DNA of 64,000 nucleotides from Phenylobacterium sp. (GTDB lineage: Bacteria; Pseudomonadota; Alphaproteobacteria; Caulobacterales; Caulobacteraceae). The translations under genes were made by a program, and so were the position numbers. Positions 1 through 8,246 of this stretch are shown here, piece after piece. The notes beneath the pieces are model-generated. The model was given only the letters and a program-made list of their open reading frames with translations. It was not told where the DNA came from and searched no databases. The DNA lies in the NCBI GenBank assembly GCA_017991675.1, contig JAGOQB010000004.1:62001-126000 (forward strand), written 5' to 3'. Every line of letters starts with the position of its first letter. Position 1 is the first letter of the stretch.

Positions 1-528
1 GCTGGTCTGGCCGACCGGGGTCGACAGCGTCGCCGCGCCGATGGTCCAGACCGCGGCGGTGCGCACGCCGGCCATGATCACTGGCATCGCCAGCGGCAGT
101 TCGACCTGGAACAGTCGCTGACGAGGGGTCATGCCCACCCCGTCAGCCGCCTCGCGCACCGCCGGATCGACCCCGAGGATGCCGGTGGTCGCCGTGCGCA
201 GGATCGGCAGCATCGAATAGAGCGTCAGGGCCAGCAGCGAGGGCAGAAAGCCCAGCGCCGAGAACCCCTTGCCGAACACCGCCTGGCTTGCCGCCGACAC
301 CCCCAGAAGCACCGGGTAGAACAGCGCCAGCAGCGCCAGGCTGGGAATGGTCTGGATCAGGCCGGCGAAGGCCAGCACCGGCCAGCGCAGGCGCGGGCTG
401 CGGCTGGCGGCGACCGCCAACGGCAGGCTGATCAGCACGCCGAGCACCAGGGCGCTGGCGCTCAGCACCACGTGCCAGGCCAGGTAGTCGGGCAGCAGCG
501 CGAAGGCCTGGGCGATACGTTCGTTCAC
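1..528 (-). CDS. ABC transporter permease, osmoprotectant (OpuB/YehW) type, 3' end outside window
   Basis: Inner-membrane permease of a betaine/choline-type ABC importer. I read it on the minus strand from a GTG at 528 that shares a GTGA overlap with the TGA of the upstream ATPase gene, so the two are translationally coupled. About 176 codons are visible before the window edge. The protein begins MNERIAQAFALLPDYLAWHV, has several hydrophobic segments, and carries the EAA loop that contacts the ATPase (EAADGVGMTPRQR, then LP about 10 residues later). In this family the permease is sometimes fused to a substrate-binding domain; that part would lie outside the window. The substrate is inferred from family only. 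Confidence 0.8.
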   Translation of the reverse strand, partial: MNERIAQAFALLPDYLAWHVVLSASALVLGVLISLPLAVAASRSPRLRWPVLAFAGLIQTIPSLALLALFYPVLLGVSAASQAVFGKGFSALGFLPSLLALTLYSMLPILRTATTGILGVDPAVREAADGVGMTPRQRLFQVELPLAMPVIMAGVRTAAVWTIGAATLSTPVGQTS

Positions 529-1292
529 GCCCCGCCCCCCAGCCGCTCACGCAGCCGCTCGGCCTGGCGGCGCGGCGCCTCCAAGAGGTTGCGCACTTCA
601 GGATCGGTGGTGGTGGCCAACAGGTTCGCCGGACCGCCGTCGGCCAGAACCCGCCCGCCGGCCAGCACCACGATGCGGTCGGCCAGCAGCACCGCCTCGG
701 CCATGTCGTGGGTGACCATCACCGTGGTCAGGCCGAGCTTGTCGTGCAGCGCCCGGTAGTCGCCGCCCAGCGCGTCGCGGGTCAGCGGATCGAGCGCGCC
801 GAACGGCTCGTCCATCAGCATGATCTTCGGCTCGGCCGCCAGCGCGCGCGCCACGCCGACCCGCTGGCGCTGCCCGCCCGAGAGCTCGGAGGGCGCGCGC
901 CCGGCGACCGCCGCCGGCAAGGCTACGAGATCGAGCAGTTCATCGACGCGCCGCGCGATCCGCGCCTTGTCCCAGCCCAGCAGGCGCGGGGTCACGGCGA
1001 TGTTTTCGGTTACGGTCAGGTGCGGGAAGAGACCCACCTCCTGGAACACGTAGCCGATCTTCCGGCGCAGCAGGTGGCCCGGCAGGGCGCGCGCGTCCTC
1101 GCCGGCGATGCGCACGCGCCCGGCGTCGGGTTCCGACAGGCCGTTGATGGTCTTGAGCAGCGTGGTCTTGCCCGATCCCGAGGGCCCGACCAGGGCGACG
1201 AACTCGCCCGGGGCGATCGCCAGATCGACGCCGGCCAGGGCCGCGTGGGCCCCGAAACGCTTGTCGATGTTCGAAAGCTCGATCGCCGCCAT
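525..1292 (-). CDS. ABC transporter ATP-binding protein, osmoprotectant (OpuA/ProV) type
   Basis: Cytoplasmic ATPase that powers the permease encoded directly downstream. All core motifs are visible in the 255 residues: Walker A GPSGSGKTT near residue 37, Q-loop near 85, signature LSGGQRQRVGVARAL near 137, Walker B IMLMDEPFGALDP near 157 and the H-loop VTHD near 194. The motif spacing and the EPFGALDPLTR stretch are typical of glycine-betaine/proline/choline ATPases, but it ends soon after the core and lacks the CBS regulatory domains found in many ProV/OpuAA proteins. It starts at ATG 1292 and overlaps the permease by 4 bases. The exact osmolyte cannot be told from sequence. Confidence 0.88.
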   Translation of the reverse strand: MAAIELSNIDKRFGAHAALAGVDLAIAPGEFVALVGPSGSGKTTLLKTINGLSEPDAGRVRIAGEDARALPGHLLRRKIGYVFQEVGLFPHLTVTENIAVTPRLLGWDKARIARRVDELLDLVALPAAVAGRAPSELSGGQRQRVGVARALAAEPKIMLMDEPFGALDPLTRDALGGDYRALHDKLGLTTVMVTHDMAEAVLLADRIVVLAGGRVLADGGPANLLATTTDPEVRNLLEAPRRQAERLRERLGGGA

Positions 1293-1341
1293 GGCCTAGC
1301 CGTAACACGGCGAGGTGGAAGGGGAACCCCCGCCTCGCCCG

Positions 1342-1650
1342 TCAGATCGGCATGCGCATGATTTCCTGGTAGGCGTTGATCACCTGGTCGCGGACGGCCA
1401 TCACCGTCTCCAGGCTCGCCTCGGCCGCGGAAATCGCGGTCACCACGTCGATCAGCTCGGCCTTGCCGGCCACCTGGGCGGCGATCTGGCCTTCGGCCTT
1501 CTTGGTGTTGTGCATGACGTCGTTCATGGCCGACTTGACCATGGAGCCGAAGTCGAGGCCCTGGTCCTCCTGGCTGGCCGACGGCGGCTTGATCACCGCG
1601 GTGTTCTGGGTGGCGGCGTAGGCCTTGGCGGCGGCGAGCGCGGTCATCAT
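1342..1650 (-). CDS. fliE: Flagellar hook-basal body protein FliE
   Basis: FliE is the MS ring/rod junction protein at the base of the flagellar rod. The 102-residue product has the usual FliE length and the conserved C-terminal helix ([37 protein letters not shown] region, residues about 66-102), including the family's [13 protein letters not shown] block and the terminal YQEIMRMP. It is the last gene of a flgB-flgC-fliE unit, 13 bases after flgC, the arrangement found across Proteobacteria. Confidence 0.95.
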   Translation of the reverse strand: MMTALAAAKAYAATQNTAVIKPPSASQEDQGLDFGSMVKSAMNDVMHNTKKAEGQIAAQVAGKAELIDVVTAISAAEASLETVMAVRDQVINAYQEIMRMPI

Positions 1651-1663
1651 GGCTTAGGCCGCC

Positions 1664-2083
1664 CTACTTCTTGAGGATGTCGAGGGTGCGCTGCTCCATG
1701 GCGCGCGCCGTCTCGATGACGTTGAGGTTGGCTTCGTAGGCCCGCTGGGCCTCCTTCATGTCCAGCGCCTCGACCAGGGTGTCGACATTGGGCAGCTTCA
1801 CATAGCCCTTGTCGTCGGCCGACGGATGGCTGGGGTCGTAGACGCTGCGGAAGTCCTTGCGGTCGGGTTCGACGCGCGCGACGCGCACGCCCTGCCCGGC
1901 GTTCGTCTGGTAGGGCGTGAACACCGGCACCTGGCGACGATAGGGGTCGCCGCCCGGCTGGCGCGACACCGACTGGGCGTTGGCCATGTTCTCGGCGATC
2001 ACCCGCATGCGCGCCTGCTGGGCCCGCAGGGCGGTGGCGGCGATCATCTGGGTCCCGCCGGTCATGGGCTTGATGTCGGCCAT
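1664..2083 (-). CDS. flgC: Flagellar basal-body rod protein FlgC
   Basis: Proximal rod component of the flagellar axial structure in the periplasm. The 139 residues match FlgC length. The N-terminal rod signature (MRVIAENMANAQS) and the C-terminal axial signature (NVDTLVEALDMKEAQRAYEANLNVIETARAMEQRTLDILKK region) are both present; these helices form the coiled-coil D0 domain. No cleavable signal peptide, as expected for a substrate of the flagellar type III exporter. Eleven bases separate it from flgB. Confidence 0.95.
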   Translation of the reverse strand: MADIKPMTGGTQMIAATALRAQQARMRVIAENMANAQSVSRQPGGDPYRRQVPVFTPYQTNAGQGVRVARVEPDRKDFRSVYDPSHPSADDKGYVKLPNVDTLVEALDMKEAQRAYEANLNVIETARAMEQRTLDILKK

Positions 2084-2094
2084 CTAGCGTTTCC

Positions 2095-2529
2095 TTAACC
2101 GCGGCCCGGCGCGCGGCTGGCCAGCCGCAGCATGCCCAGGGACTTCTGGTAGAAGCTGATCGCCGCGTCGTAGTTCATCCGCGCTTCGGCCATCTTCATC
2201 ATCTCCTCCTCCAGCACGACGGAATTGCCGTCGAGCGTCGTCTCGGAGTCCTTGGCCTTGACCGGCTTGTACGGCGTGCGGTGCTGCGAGGCCGGGGTCA
2301 TGTGCCCGGCCTGGGTCACTGCCTGCCCCCGCGCCGCCGAACCCACCGTGGCCGACGCCGTCTGCGCCGCCCGCACTTGGGCGTCGAACGAGTAGGCCTT
2401 CAGGTCATTGGGCGTGTAGCCGGGGGTGTCGGAGTTGGCGACGTTCTGCGAGATCAGGCGCTGACGCTCGCCGAGGTGCGTGAAGCGCCCCTTGAGCATC
2501 GCGAACAGCGGAATCTCGTTCAGGTTCAT
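2095..2529 (-). CDS. flgB: Flagellar basal-body rod protein FlgB
   Basis: Proximal rod protein, first gene of flgB-flgC-fliE. The 144-residue product has the rod signature RLISQNVANSDTPGYTPNDLKAY near residue 25 and the C-terminal helix with NYDAAISFYQKSLGMLRLA. Its ATG at 2529 lies just 26 bases from a TTAA-N7-TTAA element that is shared with the divergent fliO-fliP genes, pointing to cell-cycle control by CtrA as for early flagellar genes of Caulobacter. Confidence 0.95.
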   Translation of the reverse strand: MNLNEIPLFAMLKGRFTHLGERQRLISQNVANSDTPGYTPNDLKAYSFDAQVRAAQTASATVGSAARGQAVTQAGHMTPASQHRTPYKPVKAKDSETTLDGNSVVLEEEMMKMAEARMNYDAAISFYQKSLGMLRLASRAPGRG

Positions 2530-2554
2530 AGCTCAAGATGGTGAACAAACAGGG

Positions 2555-2569
2555 TTAACCACGTCTTAA
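2555..2569. promoter_or_regulatory. CtrA-type binding site between flgB and fliO
   Basis: The sequence TTAACCACGTCTTAA is an exact TTAA-N7-TTAA, the full consensus of the cell-cycle regulator CtrA. It sits in the 105-base gap between divergent flgB (minus) and fliO (plus). In Caulobacter, CtrA activates the early (class II) flagellar operons, so the placement fits. The site and spacing are seen; occupancy is inferred. Confidence 0.75.
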
Positions 2570-2634
2570 GACCCTGCGGCGCACACGAGGGAGGACAGCG
2601 CACGAGTCGCGCCCCGCCTCCTTTCGAACACCTG

Positions 2635-2928
2635 ATGGAATTCGCTGATTTCCTCCGCGCCGTCTTCGCCCTGGCGCTGACCCTGGGGCTCGTCGGCCTG
2701 GCGGCCGTGGCCCTGCGCCGGTTCGGGCCGGACGCCGTGGCGCGGCTGGCCAAGGCCAAGGCCGACCGCCGGCTCAAGGTGGTCGAGACCCTGGTGCTCG
2801 ACCCCTCGCGGCGGCTGGTCGTGGTCTCGTTCGACGGCGAGGAGAAGCTCCTGCTGCTCGGCGAGGGACAGGTCCTGCCCACCGCCGCCAAGCCCGCCCG
2901 CAAGCCAAAGATCCCCGCCGATGCGTAA
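2635..2928 (+). CDS. fliO: Flagellar biosynthesis protein FliO
   Basis: Small membrane protein that helps assemble FliP in the flagellar type III export gate. The 97-residue product has one N-terminal transmembrane helix (residues about 5-27) followed by a cytoplasmic domain with the FliO pattern (LKVVETLVLDPSRRLVVVSFDGEEKLLLLGEGQ), ending in a proline/lysine-rich tail. It overlaps fliP by 8 bases, the usual partner, which strengthens the assignment of this poorly conserved family. Confidence 0.88.
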   Translation: MEFADFLRAVFALALTLGLVGLAAVALRRFGPDAVARLAKAKADRRLKVVETLVLDPSRRLVVVSFDGEEKLLLLGEGQVLPTAAKPARKPKIPADA

Positions 2929-3718
2929 GGTTTTCGCCGCCCTCTTCCACCTACGCGCCGAAGACTGGCGCCGCGCGGCGGGCATCTCGGTGCTGGCGAC
3001 CCTGGCGGCGCTGATCTTCCCGGCGGTCGCGGCCGCCCAGGCGATCAACATCGACCTCGGCACCGGCGCCGGCCTCTCCGAGCGGGTCGTCCAGATGGTC
3101 GGGCTGCTGACCGTGCTGTCGCTGGCGCCGTCGATCGTGATCATGACCACGTCGTTCGTGCGCATCGTCGTGGTGCTCGGCCTGCTGCGCACCGCGCTTG
3201 GCCTGCAGCAGAGCCCGCCCAACTCGGTGCTGATCAGCCTGGCGCTGTTCCTCACCGCCATCGTCATGGCCCCGACGTTCCAGAAGTCCTACGAGGACGG
3301 CATCAAGCCGCTGATGGACCAGCAGATGGAGCTGCCGGCGGCCTTCGACGCCAGCGCCGCGCCGGTGAAGACCTTCATGCTGAGCCAGGTCGACCAGGAC
3401 GACCTGGCCCTGTTCCTCCGGCTCTCGAAGACGCCGCGTCCGCCGACCGCCCAGGAGACCCCGCTCAGCGTCGTCACCCCGGCGTTCATGATCTCGGAGC
3501 TGAAGCGCGCCTTCGAGATCGGCTTCCTGCTGTTCATCCCGTTCCTGGTCATCGACCTGGTCGTCGCCAGCGTGTTGATGAGCATGGGTATGATGATGTT
3601 GCCGCCGGTGGTGGTGTCCCTGCCGTTCAAGCTGATCTTCTTCGTGCTGGTCGACGGCTGGCGGCTGGTGGCCGGCAGCCTGGTCGAGAGCTTCCAGCGC
3701 GGCGCCGGCGGCGGCTAG
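2921..3718 (+). CDS. fliP: Flagellar biosynthesis protein FliP
   Basis: Core channel subunit of the flagellar protein export gate. The 265 residues include an N-terminal hydrophobic signal-like segment (residues about 20-40), then the family block IVIMTTSFVRIVVVLGLLRTALG, the segment FMISELKRAFEIGFLLFIPFLVIDLVVASVLMSMGMMM, and the C-terminal KLIFFVLVDGW, all highly conserved in FliP/SctR. It is coupled to fliO by an 8-base overlap. Its TAG stop interlocks with the stop of the convergent gene (CTAG at 3715-3718). fliQ and fliR do not follow here. Confidence 0.97.
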   Translation: MRKVFAALFHLRAEDWRRAAGISVLATLAALIFPAVAAAQAINIDLGTGAGLSERVVQMVGLLTVLSLAPSIVIMTTSFVRIVVVLGLLRTALGLQQSPPNSVLISLALFLTAIVMAPTFQKSYEDGIKPLMDQQMELPAAFDASAAPVKTFMLSQVDQDDLALFLRLSKTPRPPTAQETPLSVVTPAFMISELKRAFEIGFLLFIPFLVIDLVVASVLMSMGMMMLPPVVVSLPFKLIFFVLVDGWRLVAGSLVESFQRGAGGG

Positions 3719-4524
3719 AACCGCCGCGAAAGGCCGGCCGAGACCTCCAGGTCCGGCGTGTCGCGGGTCAGGCCGCCATAAACCCCCAGGTCGAACTGCA
3801 GGTCCTTCTGGCTCGGCGGCGACCAGGCGAGCGTCAGGTCGAGCGAGGCGCGATGCGCGCGGTCGGCCGGATCGTCGTCGATCGAGCCCCACAGTTCGGC
3901 CCCCAGCGTCACCGGCCCGACCGGCCAACTGAGCCCCGCCGCCATCGACCAGGTCAGGTGCGTCCCCTCGCCGTCGGCGCCGCGGGTGATGTCGACCTCG
4001 GGCGCCATGCCCAGCGCCACGCTATCGGTAAGCGGGATCGACAGCGGCACAACGAGGCCGCCCTGCCAGCCGCCGGCGCCGACGCCGCGCTTGCCCGTCG
4101 GGGCGGAAACGAAGGGCTGCAACGCGACCGAGAACCCCGAACCGTCCGGATTTCGCAGCGATCGGCGCAGGAGAAGGATGAGGTCGCCGACGCCCTCGGC
4201 GCGCGTCGTCTGGCCGCCATCCCGCGTCCGCATCTGGCTATATGGCGTCCACTGGAGCTGGCCTTCCATCGACGGCGTCAGGCCCAGCCGCAGCTCGAGC
4301 GCGCCGACGGCGTAGGTGTCGCTCGACCCCGGCCCTGAGCGCTGGAAGCTCGCGTCGAGCGCGCTCATCTCAAGCTGGAAGACGCCAGGATCGACGACGC
4401 ACGAAGGCGAGCCCTTGCCGGGCCGATCGGGACAGAAGTCCCGCAGCGGCTGAGCGTGCACACTGCTCGCCAGGCTGGCCGAGATCCCAAGAGCAGCGGC
4501 GCCGACCCGGGATCTCATCGCCAT
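3715..4524 (-). CDS. Predicted outer-membrane beta-barrel protein (Phenol_MetA_deg/transporter-like), last gene of the fliL operon
   Basis: A 269-residue exported protein. I chose ATG 4524 (MAMRSRVG) because its A is the last base of the TGA of the upstream TPR gene, so the two are coupled. A signal peptide ends around SSVHA-QPLRD. The mature part is rich in alternating beta strands (ALELRLGLTPSMEGQLQW, GFSVALQPFVSAP, VTLGAELWGS, FDLGVYGGL) and ends in phenylalanine (LSRRF), as outer-membrane barrels do. The pattern resembles the MetA/phenol-degradation transporter-like family (PF13557), whose function is unknown. Two cysteines lie near the mature N-terminus (FCPDRPGKGSPSC). Its position at the end of a flagellar operon is unusual. 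Confidence 0.75.
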   Translation of the reverse strand: MAMRSRVGAAALGISASLASSVHAQPLRDFCPDRPGKGSPSCVVDPGVFQLEMSALDASFQRSGPGSSDTYAVGALELRLGLTPSMEGQLQWTPYSQMRTRDGGQTTRAEGVGDLILLLRRSLRNPDGSGFSVALQPFVSAPTGKRGVGAGGWQGGLVVPLSIPLTDSVALGMAPEVDITRGADGEGTHLTWSMAAGLSWPVGPVTLGAELWGSIDDDPADRAHRASLDLTLAWSPPSQKDLQFDLGVYGGLTRDTPDLEVSAGLSRRF

Positions 4525-7442
4525 CAGCCCTTGGCGGCAGTCGCCGCGGCGGCCTGCTTTGCGGCCGGCGCCGCCGGCGCCTTGGCCGGGGTCGGCGGGC
4601 CCAGCGGGGCGGGCTTTTCGCGGAAGCGGACCTTCATCTTGCCGACCCAGCCGGCGAAGGCCTCGTTGTCGGCGGTCGCGCGCCCGAAGTCGGAGACGCT
4701 GAGCGGCCCCGACTGCACCCCGGTCAGGGCGACCCGCAGCGCCTCCGGGTTGCGGGCCTGGTCGTAGAAGCCCGAATAGCGTTGCTGCATGCGCGCCAGC
4801 GACGCGTCGTCGCCGGCCAGGCTGTAGGCGACGCCGGCCCGCAGCAGCTTGGCCTCTTCCTCGGCGCTGAGCGGCCCCGGCTGCTTCCATCGGTCGCCGA
4901 GGCTCTTTTCGAAGGTGGCGGCCGCGGCGGTCCAGTTCTTCTGCTTCCAGGCGATCTCGCCGCGCAGGTCCTGGGCGTCGCGGCCGTCGTCGCGCTCCAG
5001 CAGTTCCAGGCCATGGTCGTAGCGGCCCAGCCCCATCAGCGCTCTAGCCTCGACCACGCGGCGCTCGGCGTTCAGCGCGGTCGGCAGAACCGTGGTGCGC
5101 GAGGCGTTGATCGCCTGCAGCGCCTGCTCGGGACGGCGGTCCATCAGGTAGATCAGCGCCAGATCGGTCGACACCTGGGCCCGCGGGACGCCGTCGAGGC
5201 GGTTCTCGGCCTGGTACTTCAGCAGCTCGGCCGCCTGGTCCAGCAAGTCGACGTCGACCAGCCGGCGCACGAGACGGCGCACCATCATGTCGCCGTCGGC
5301 GCCCAGCGGGGTCAGCTCGCGGAAGTCGTAGAACATCGCCAGCGCCTGCACCGGCTCCAGCCCGTCGGCCGCGCCGTCGAGGAACAGGGTGCGGAACGCC
5401 GCGCCGAGGTCGGCCTGCAGCTGCAGCGCCTCGGGCAGGTCGGGCAGCCGCGAGCCGGCCCCGCGCAGGGCCTCCAGCGCCTCGCGATAGCGGCCCTGGC
5501 TCAGATACAGATGTCCGAGCGCGCGGATGGTCTCCAGCTCGGTGGCGTCGCCGCGCCAGCGATAGCGCAGGCCGGCGAAGACGTTGGCCGCCTGCACCGG
5601 CGTGATCTTGCCGGTCTCCAGCCGGATCTTGGTGGCGCGCAGGGTGGCGGGGGCGGCCAGACCCTCGCTCGGCGCGCCGGCCACCGCAGCGTAGATCCGC
5701 AGGGCCCGGTCCTTGTGGCCAAGGGCTTCGACCACCTGGGCCTGGACCAGCCGCGTGGCCAGCTCCTCCAGCGGGTCGGTCTTGTCCATCAGGGCGAGCT
5801 TGATGCGCGCGTCGGCGCCGTTGAGGTCGCCCAGCGCCAGGGCCGCCAGCGCGTCCGATCGCGCGAACCGCGCCTTCCAGGTCGGCGAGAAGCGGTTGAA
5901 CGCCTCGGCGCCGGCCCCGAACTGGCTGCGGGCCTCGGGCCACTGGGCCAGCTGGGCGGCGATGTAGGACCGCCAGAGCGCGATTGAGGGGTCGTCCTGC
6001 AGGATCGGCGCGGAGAAGTCGGCCTGCGCCTCCTTGTAGCGGCGGGCCATGACCCGGGCGATGCCGCGCAGGCCGCGGAACTCCGGATCCTCCATCACCG
6101 AAGGGTTGCGGCGGGCGGTGTCGTTGAGCACGCCGATCGCCTCGAACGACAGCTCCGAGCCGACCAGGAAGCGGGCCAGCGCCATGCGCGCGGCGACCGG
6201 CGCGTCGCGCCCGGTCGCAGCCTCTTCGTTGGCCGCCGCCAGCAGCGCGTTGTAGCGCGAAAGGAACCCGCCCGATCCGGTCTTCGGCCAGTTCTGATAG
6301 TCGATCAGCCCCGGCAGGCTGGCCGGCTGCGGCGCGCCGAGCGTGGCGTCCGCGCGCGCCACCGAAGCCGAGGCGGGCGACAGGGTCAGGCCGCTCGGGC
6401 GGCCGATCTGCACCAGGTCGCCGTCCTGGCGCATCGCCAAGTCGTCGATATAGGATTCCGCCGCCAGGCCCTGGGCCGACGGCAGCAGGGCCATCTGCAC
6501 GAACTCGCGGCGCGAGGGCAGCCCCTTGGCCGGGCCGAGCGCGGTCACCACCGACAGAGTGTCGCCGACCACCGGGTCGGCGACCCGCACGACCCTGGTG
6601 GCCCCGGCGACGGCGGCCTTGAGCCCGGCCGGACCGCCGGCTTCGTCGCGCACCACCCGGATCTGAGCGGCCTGTTCGACCTGGGCGCCCGGGCCGAGGA
6701 TCACCGTCCAGGTCGCGCCCTGCGAGGCGGCGAAGAACGGCGTGTTCGGCGGAGTGTCGATCCGCACCGCCGTATAGTCGGCTCCGCGGTAGGCGACCGC
6801 GCCGCTCATCTGGCGCAGGCCGCGCGGCGCGGCCGAGACGTCGAGCGTCGCCGGCGCGTCGAACACCACCCACACCGCCCCGCCGCGCCGGAAGACCGCA
6901 GCTCCGGCCGGATTGGCCCACGGGAAGCTGAGCTGCACCTGGCCGGCGCCGATCTTGGCGGCCATCCGCACCACGCCCCCGGCCGGAACCGGGCTCGGCC
7001 TCGGCGGCGTCGGTGCGGCGGCCGGCTCGGCCTGGGCGACCTGCGGCGTCGCCGGCGCAGGCGGCTTCTCGAACAGGTTGATATAGGTCCCGCCGTCGGC
7101 GGTTCCGACCCGGGCGTCGGCGTTGTCGGCCAGGGTCAGCACCAGGACCCCAGGACGCAGCTCGGCGCTCTTGAGCCAGCGCGGCGGGGATACCCGCAGG
7201 CGGCTGATGTCGGGATTGGCGCCGCGCGCCAGCTGCAGCGTCAGCACCTGGCCGTCGCGACGCGACACCGCCCGGCCGGCCAGTTCGATGCGCGAGAAAT
7301 CCTTGGCCTGGGCGACCCGCACCTGGGCGCCGCCGCCGCGGGGCGCGGCCTCGGAGGTCTGCGCCGACAGACCGGTAGGCGCAGCGACGCTGGCGATGGT
7401 GATCGCCGCGACGCTCGACCTCAGGGCCTGGCGCAGTTTCAT
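4524..7442 (-). CDS. Large secreted tetratricopeptide-repeat protein in the fliL-fliM-motE operon
   Basis: A 972-residue protein with an N-terminal signal peptide (MKLRQALRSSVAAITIASVA, cleaved near GLSAQ). Residues about 30-130 and 150-280 look like small beta domains (for example VRVAQAKDFSRIELAGRAVS and VRMAAKIGAGQVQLSFPW) resembling AMIN-like repeats. From about residue 390 to 930 it is helical with TPR-like units (LYLSQGRYREALEALRGAG, ALQAINASRTTV, ALMGLGRYDHGLELLERDD). The C-terminus is Ala/Pro/Lys rich. It follows the motE-like gene by 3 bases and overlaps the beta-barrel gene by 1 base, so it is cotranscribed with motor genes. A periplasmic role in flagellar motor or outer-membrane assembly is my inference; no function is established from the sequence. 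Confidence 0.8.
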   Translation of the reverse strand: MKLRQALRSSVAAITIASVAAPTGLSAQTSEAAPRGGGAQVRVAQAKDFSRIELAGRAVSRRDGQVLTLQLARGANPDISRLRVSPPRWLKSAELRPGVLVLTLADNADARVGTADGGTYINLFEKPPAPATPQVAQAEPAAAPTPPRPSPVPAGGVVRMAAKIGAGQVQLSFPWANPAGAAVFRRGGAVWVVFDAPATLDVSAAPRGLRQMSGAVAYRGADYTAVRIDTPPNTPFFAASQGATWTVILGPGAQVEQAAQIRVVRDEAGGPAGLKAAVAGATRVVRVADPVVGDTLSVVTALGPAKGLPSRREFVQMALLPSAQGLAAESYIDDLAMRQDGDLVQIGRPSGLTLSPASASVARADATLGAPQPASLPGLIDYQNWPKTGSGGFLSRYNALLAAANEEAATGRDAPVAARMALARFLVGSELSFEAIGVLNDTARRNPSVMEDPEFRGLRGIARVMARRYKEAQADFSAPILQDDPSIALWRSYIAAQLAQWPEARSQFGAGAEAFNRFSPTWKARFARSDALAALALGDLNGADARIKLALMDKTDPLEELATRLVQAQVVEALGHKDRALRIYAAVAGAPSEGLAAPATLRATKIRLETGKITPVQAANVFAGLRYRWRGDATELETIRALGHLYLSQGRYREALEALRGAGSRLPDLPEALQLQADLGAAFRTLFLDGAADGLEPVQALAMFYDFRELTPLGADGDMMVRRLVRRLVDVDLLDQAAELLKYQAENRLDGVPRAQVSTDLALIYLMDRRPEQALQAINASRTTVLPTALNAERRVVEARALMGLGRYDHGLELLERDDGRDAQDLRGEIAWKQKNWTAAAATFEKSLGDRWKQPGPLSAEEEAKLLRAGVAYSLAGDDASLARMQQRYSGFYDQARNPEALRVALTGVQSGPLSVSDFGRATADNEAFAGWVGKMKVRFREKPAPLGPPTPAKAPAAPAAKQAAAATAAKG

Positions 7443-7445
7443 CGG

Positions 7446-8246
7446 TTAGCCGGCCTTGGCGGGCGGCGCGGCCGCCTTCGGGGCCGGCGCGGCGGCCTGA
7501 CCGGCGGCGCGCGGGGCGGCCGGCAGCGGACCGGCGGCGGCCTGGGCCGCGGCGGCGACCTTCTTGACCTCGGCGAAGCGCGCGGCCAGCGCCTCGGTCA
7601 GCTTCTTCGCCTCGGCCGGCGGCATGTTGGCGATGATCGGCGACAGCGCCCGCTCCTTCATCCGCGAGGCCACCGGCAGGCGCACCGCGTCGTCCAGCAG
7701 CACCATCCGCGGCGCGGCGTCCTTGGGCTTCATCAGCTCGAACACCTTCACCAGGCGGTCGATCTCGGCCTGCTCCTTGGCGTCGGCGTCGACCATCAGC
7801 TTGGCGATGTCGCCCTTCATGCCGTTCAGCGCCTGGATCTTGGCGTCGAGCTTGGCTTCGGCGGCGGCCATCAGGGCCAGCTGCACGTCGAGGTCCTGCT
7901 CGCGCTTGTCCAGCTGGCCGCGGCGCGCGCCCAGGCTTTGCAGCACCTGCAGCTCGGCCGGCGACAGGCCCGCTTCCTTGGCCAGTTCGGCGGCGGTGGG
8001 GGCGCAGACGGCGGCCGGCTTGGCGGCCGGCGGCAGGTTCGGAACCGTGGCGGCGGCGTCCTTGGCCTCGCCGGTCGCGGCCTTGGCGTCCTTGGCGGGC
8101 GCCGCGCCCTTGGCGGCTTCCTCGGCGAAAGCGCGCGCGCCCGACACCAGGTCGGGCAGGCTCTCGGCGCCGGCCAGCGCATTGAGGCCGAGCACGCCGA
8201 CCATGGCGACGCCGACCAGCGGCAGGAGGCGGGGAATATTCTTCAT
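7446..8246 (-). CDS. motE: MotE-family flagellar motor chaperone-like protein
   Basis: A 266-residue protein with an N-terminal signal anchor (MKNIPRLLPLVGVAMVGVLG), an Ala/Lys/Pro-rich linker with two cysteines, a coiled-coil from about residue 95 to 165 (LQSLGARRGQLDKREQDLDVQLALMAAAEAKL region), and a C-terminal MgtE-N/FliG-like helical domain (LASRMKERALSPIIANMPPAEAKKLTEALAARF; the sequence here reads LPVASRMKERALSPIIANMP). This layout is that of alphaproteobacterial MotE, a periplasmic protein that supports the motor stator-associated protein MotC. It overlaps the upstream DUF6468 gene by 4 bases. The name is by architecture and operon position. Confidence 0.75.
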   Translation of the reverse strand: MKNIPRLLPLVGVAMVGVLGLNALAGAESLPDLVSGARAFAEEAAKGAAPAKDAKAATGEAKDAAATVPNLPPAAKPAAVCAPTAAELAKEAGLSPAELQVLQSLGARRGQLDKREQDLDVQLALMAAAEAKLDAKIQALNGMKGDIAKLMVDADAKEQAEIDRLVKVFELMKPKDAAPRMVLLDDAVRLPVASRMKERALSPIIANMPPAEAKKLTEALAARFAEVKKVAAAAQAAAGPLPAAPRAAGQAAAPAPKAAAPPAKAG

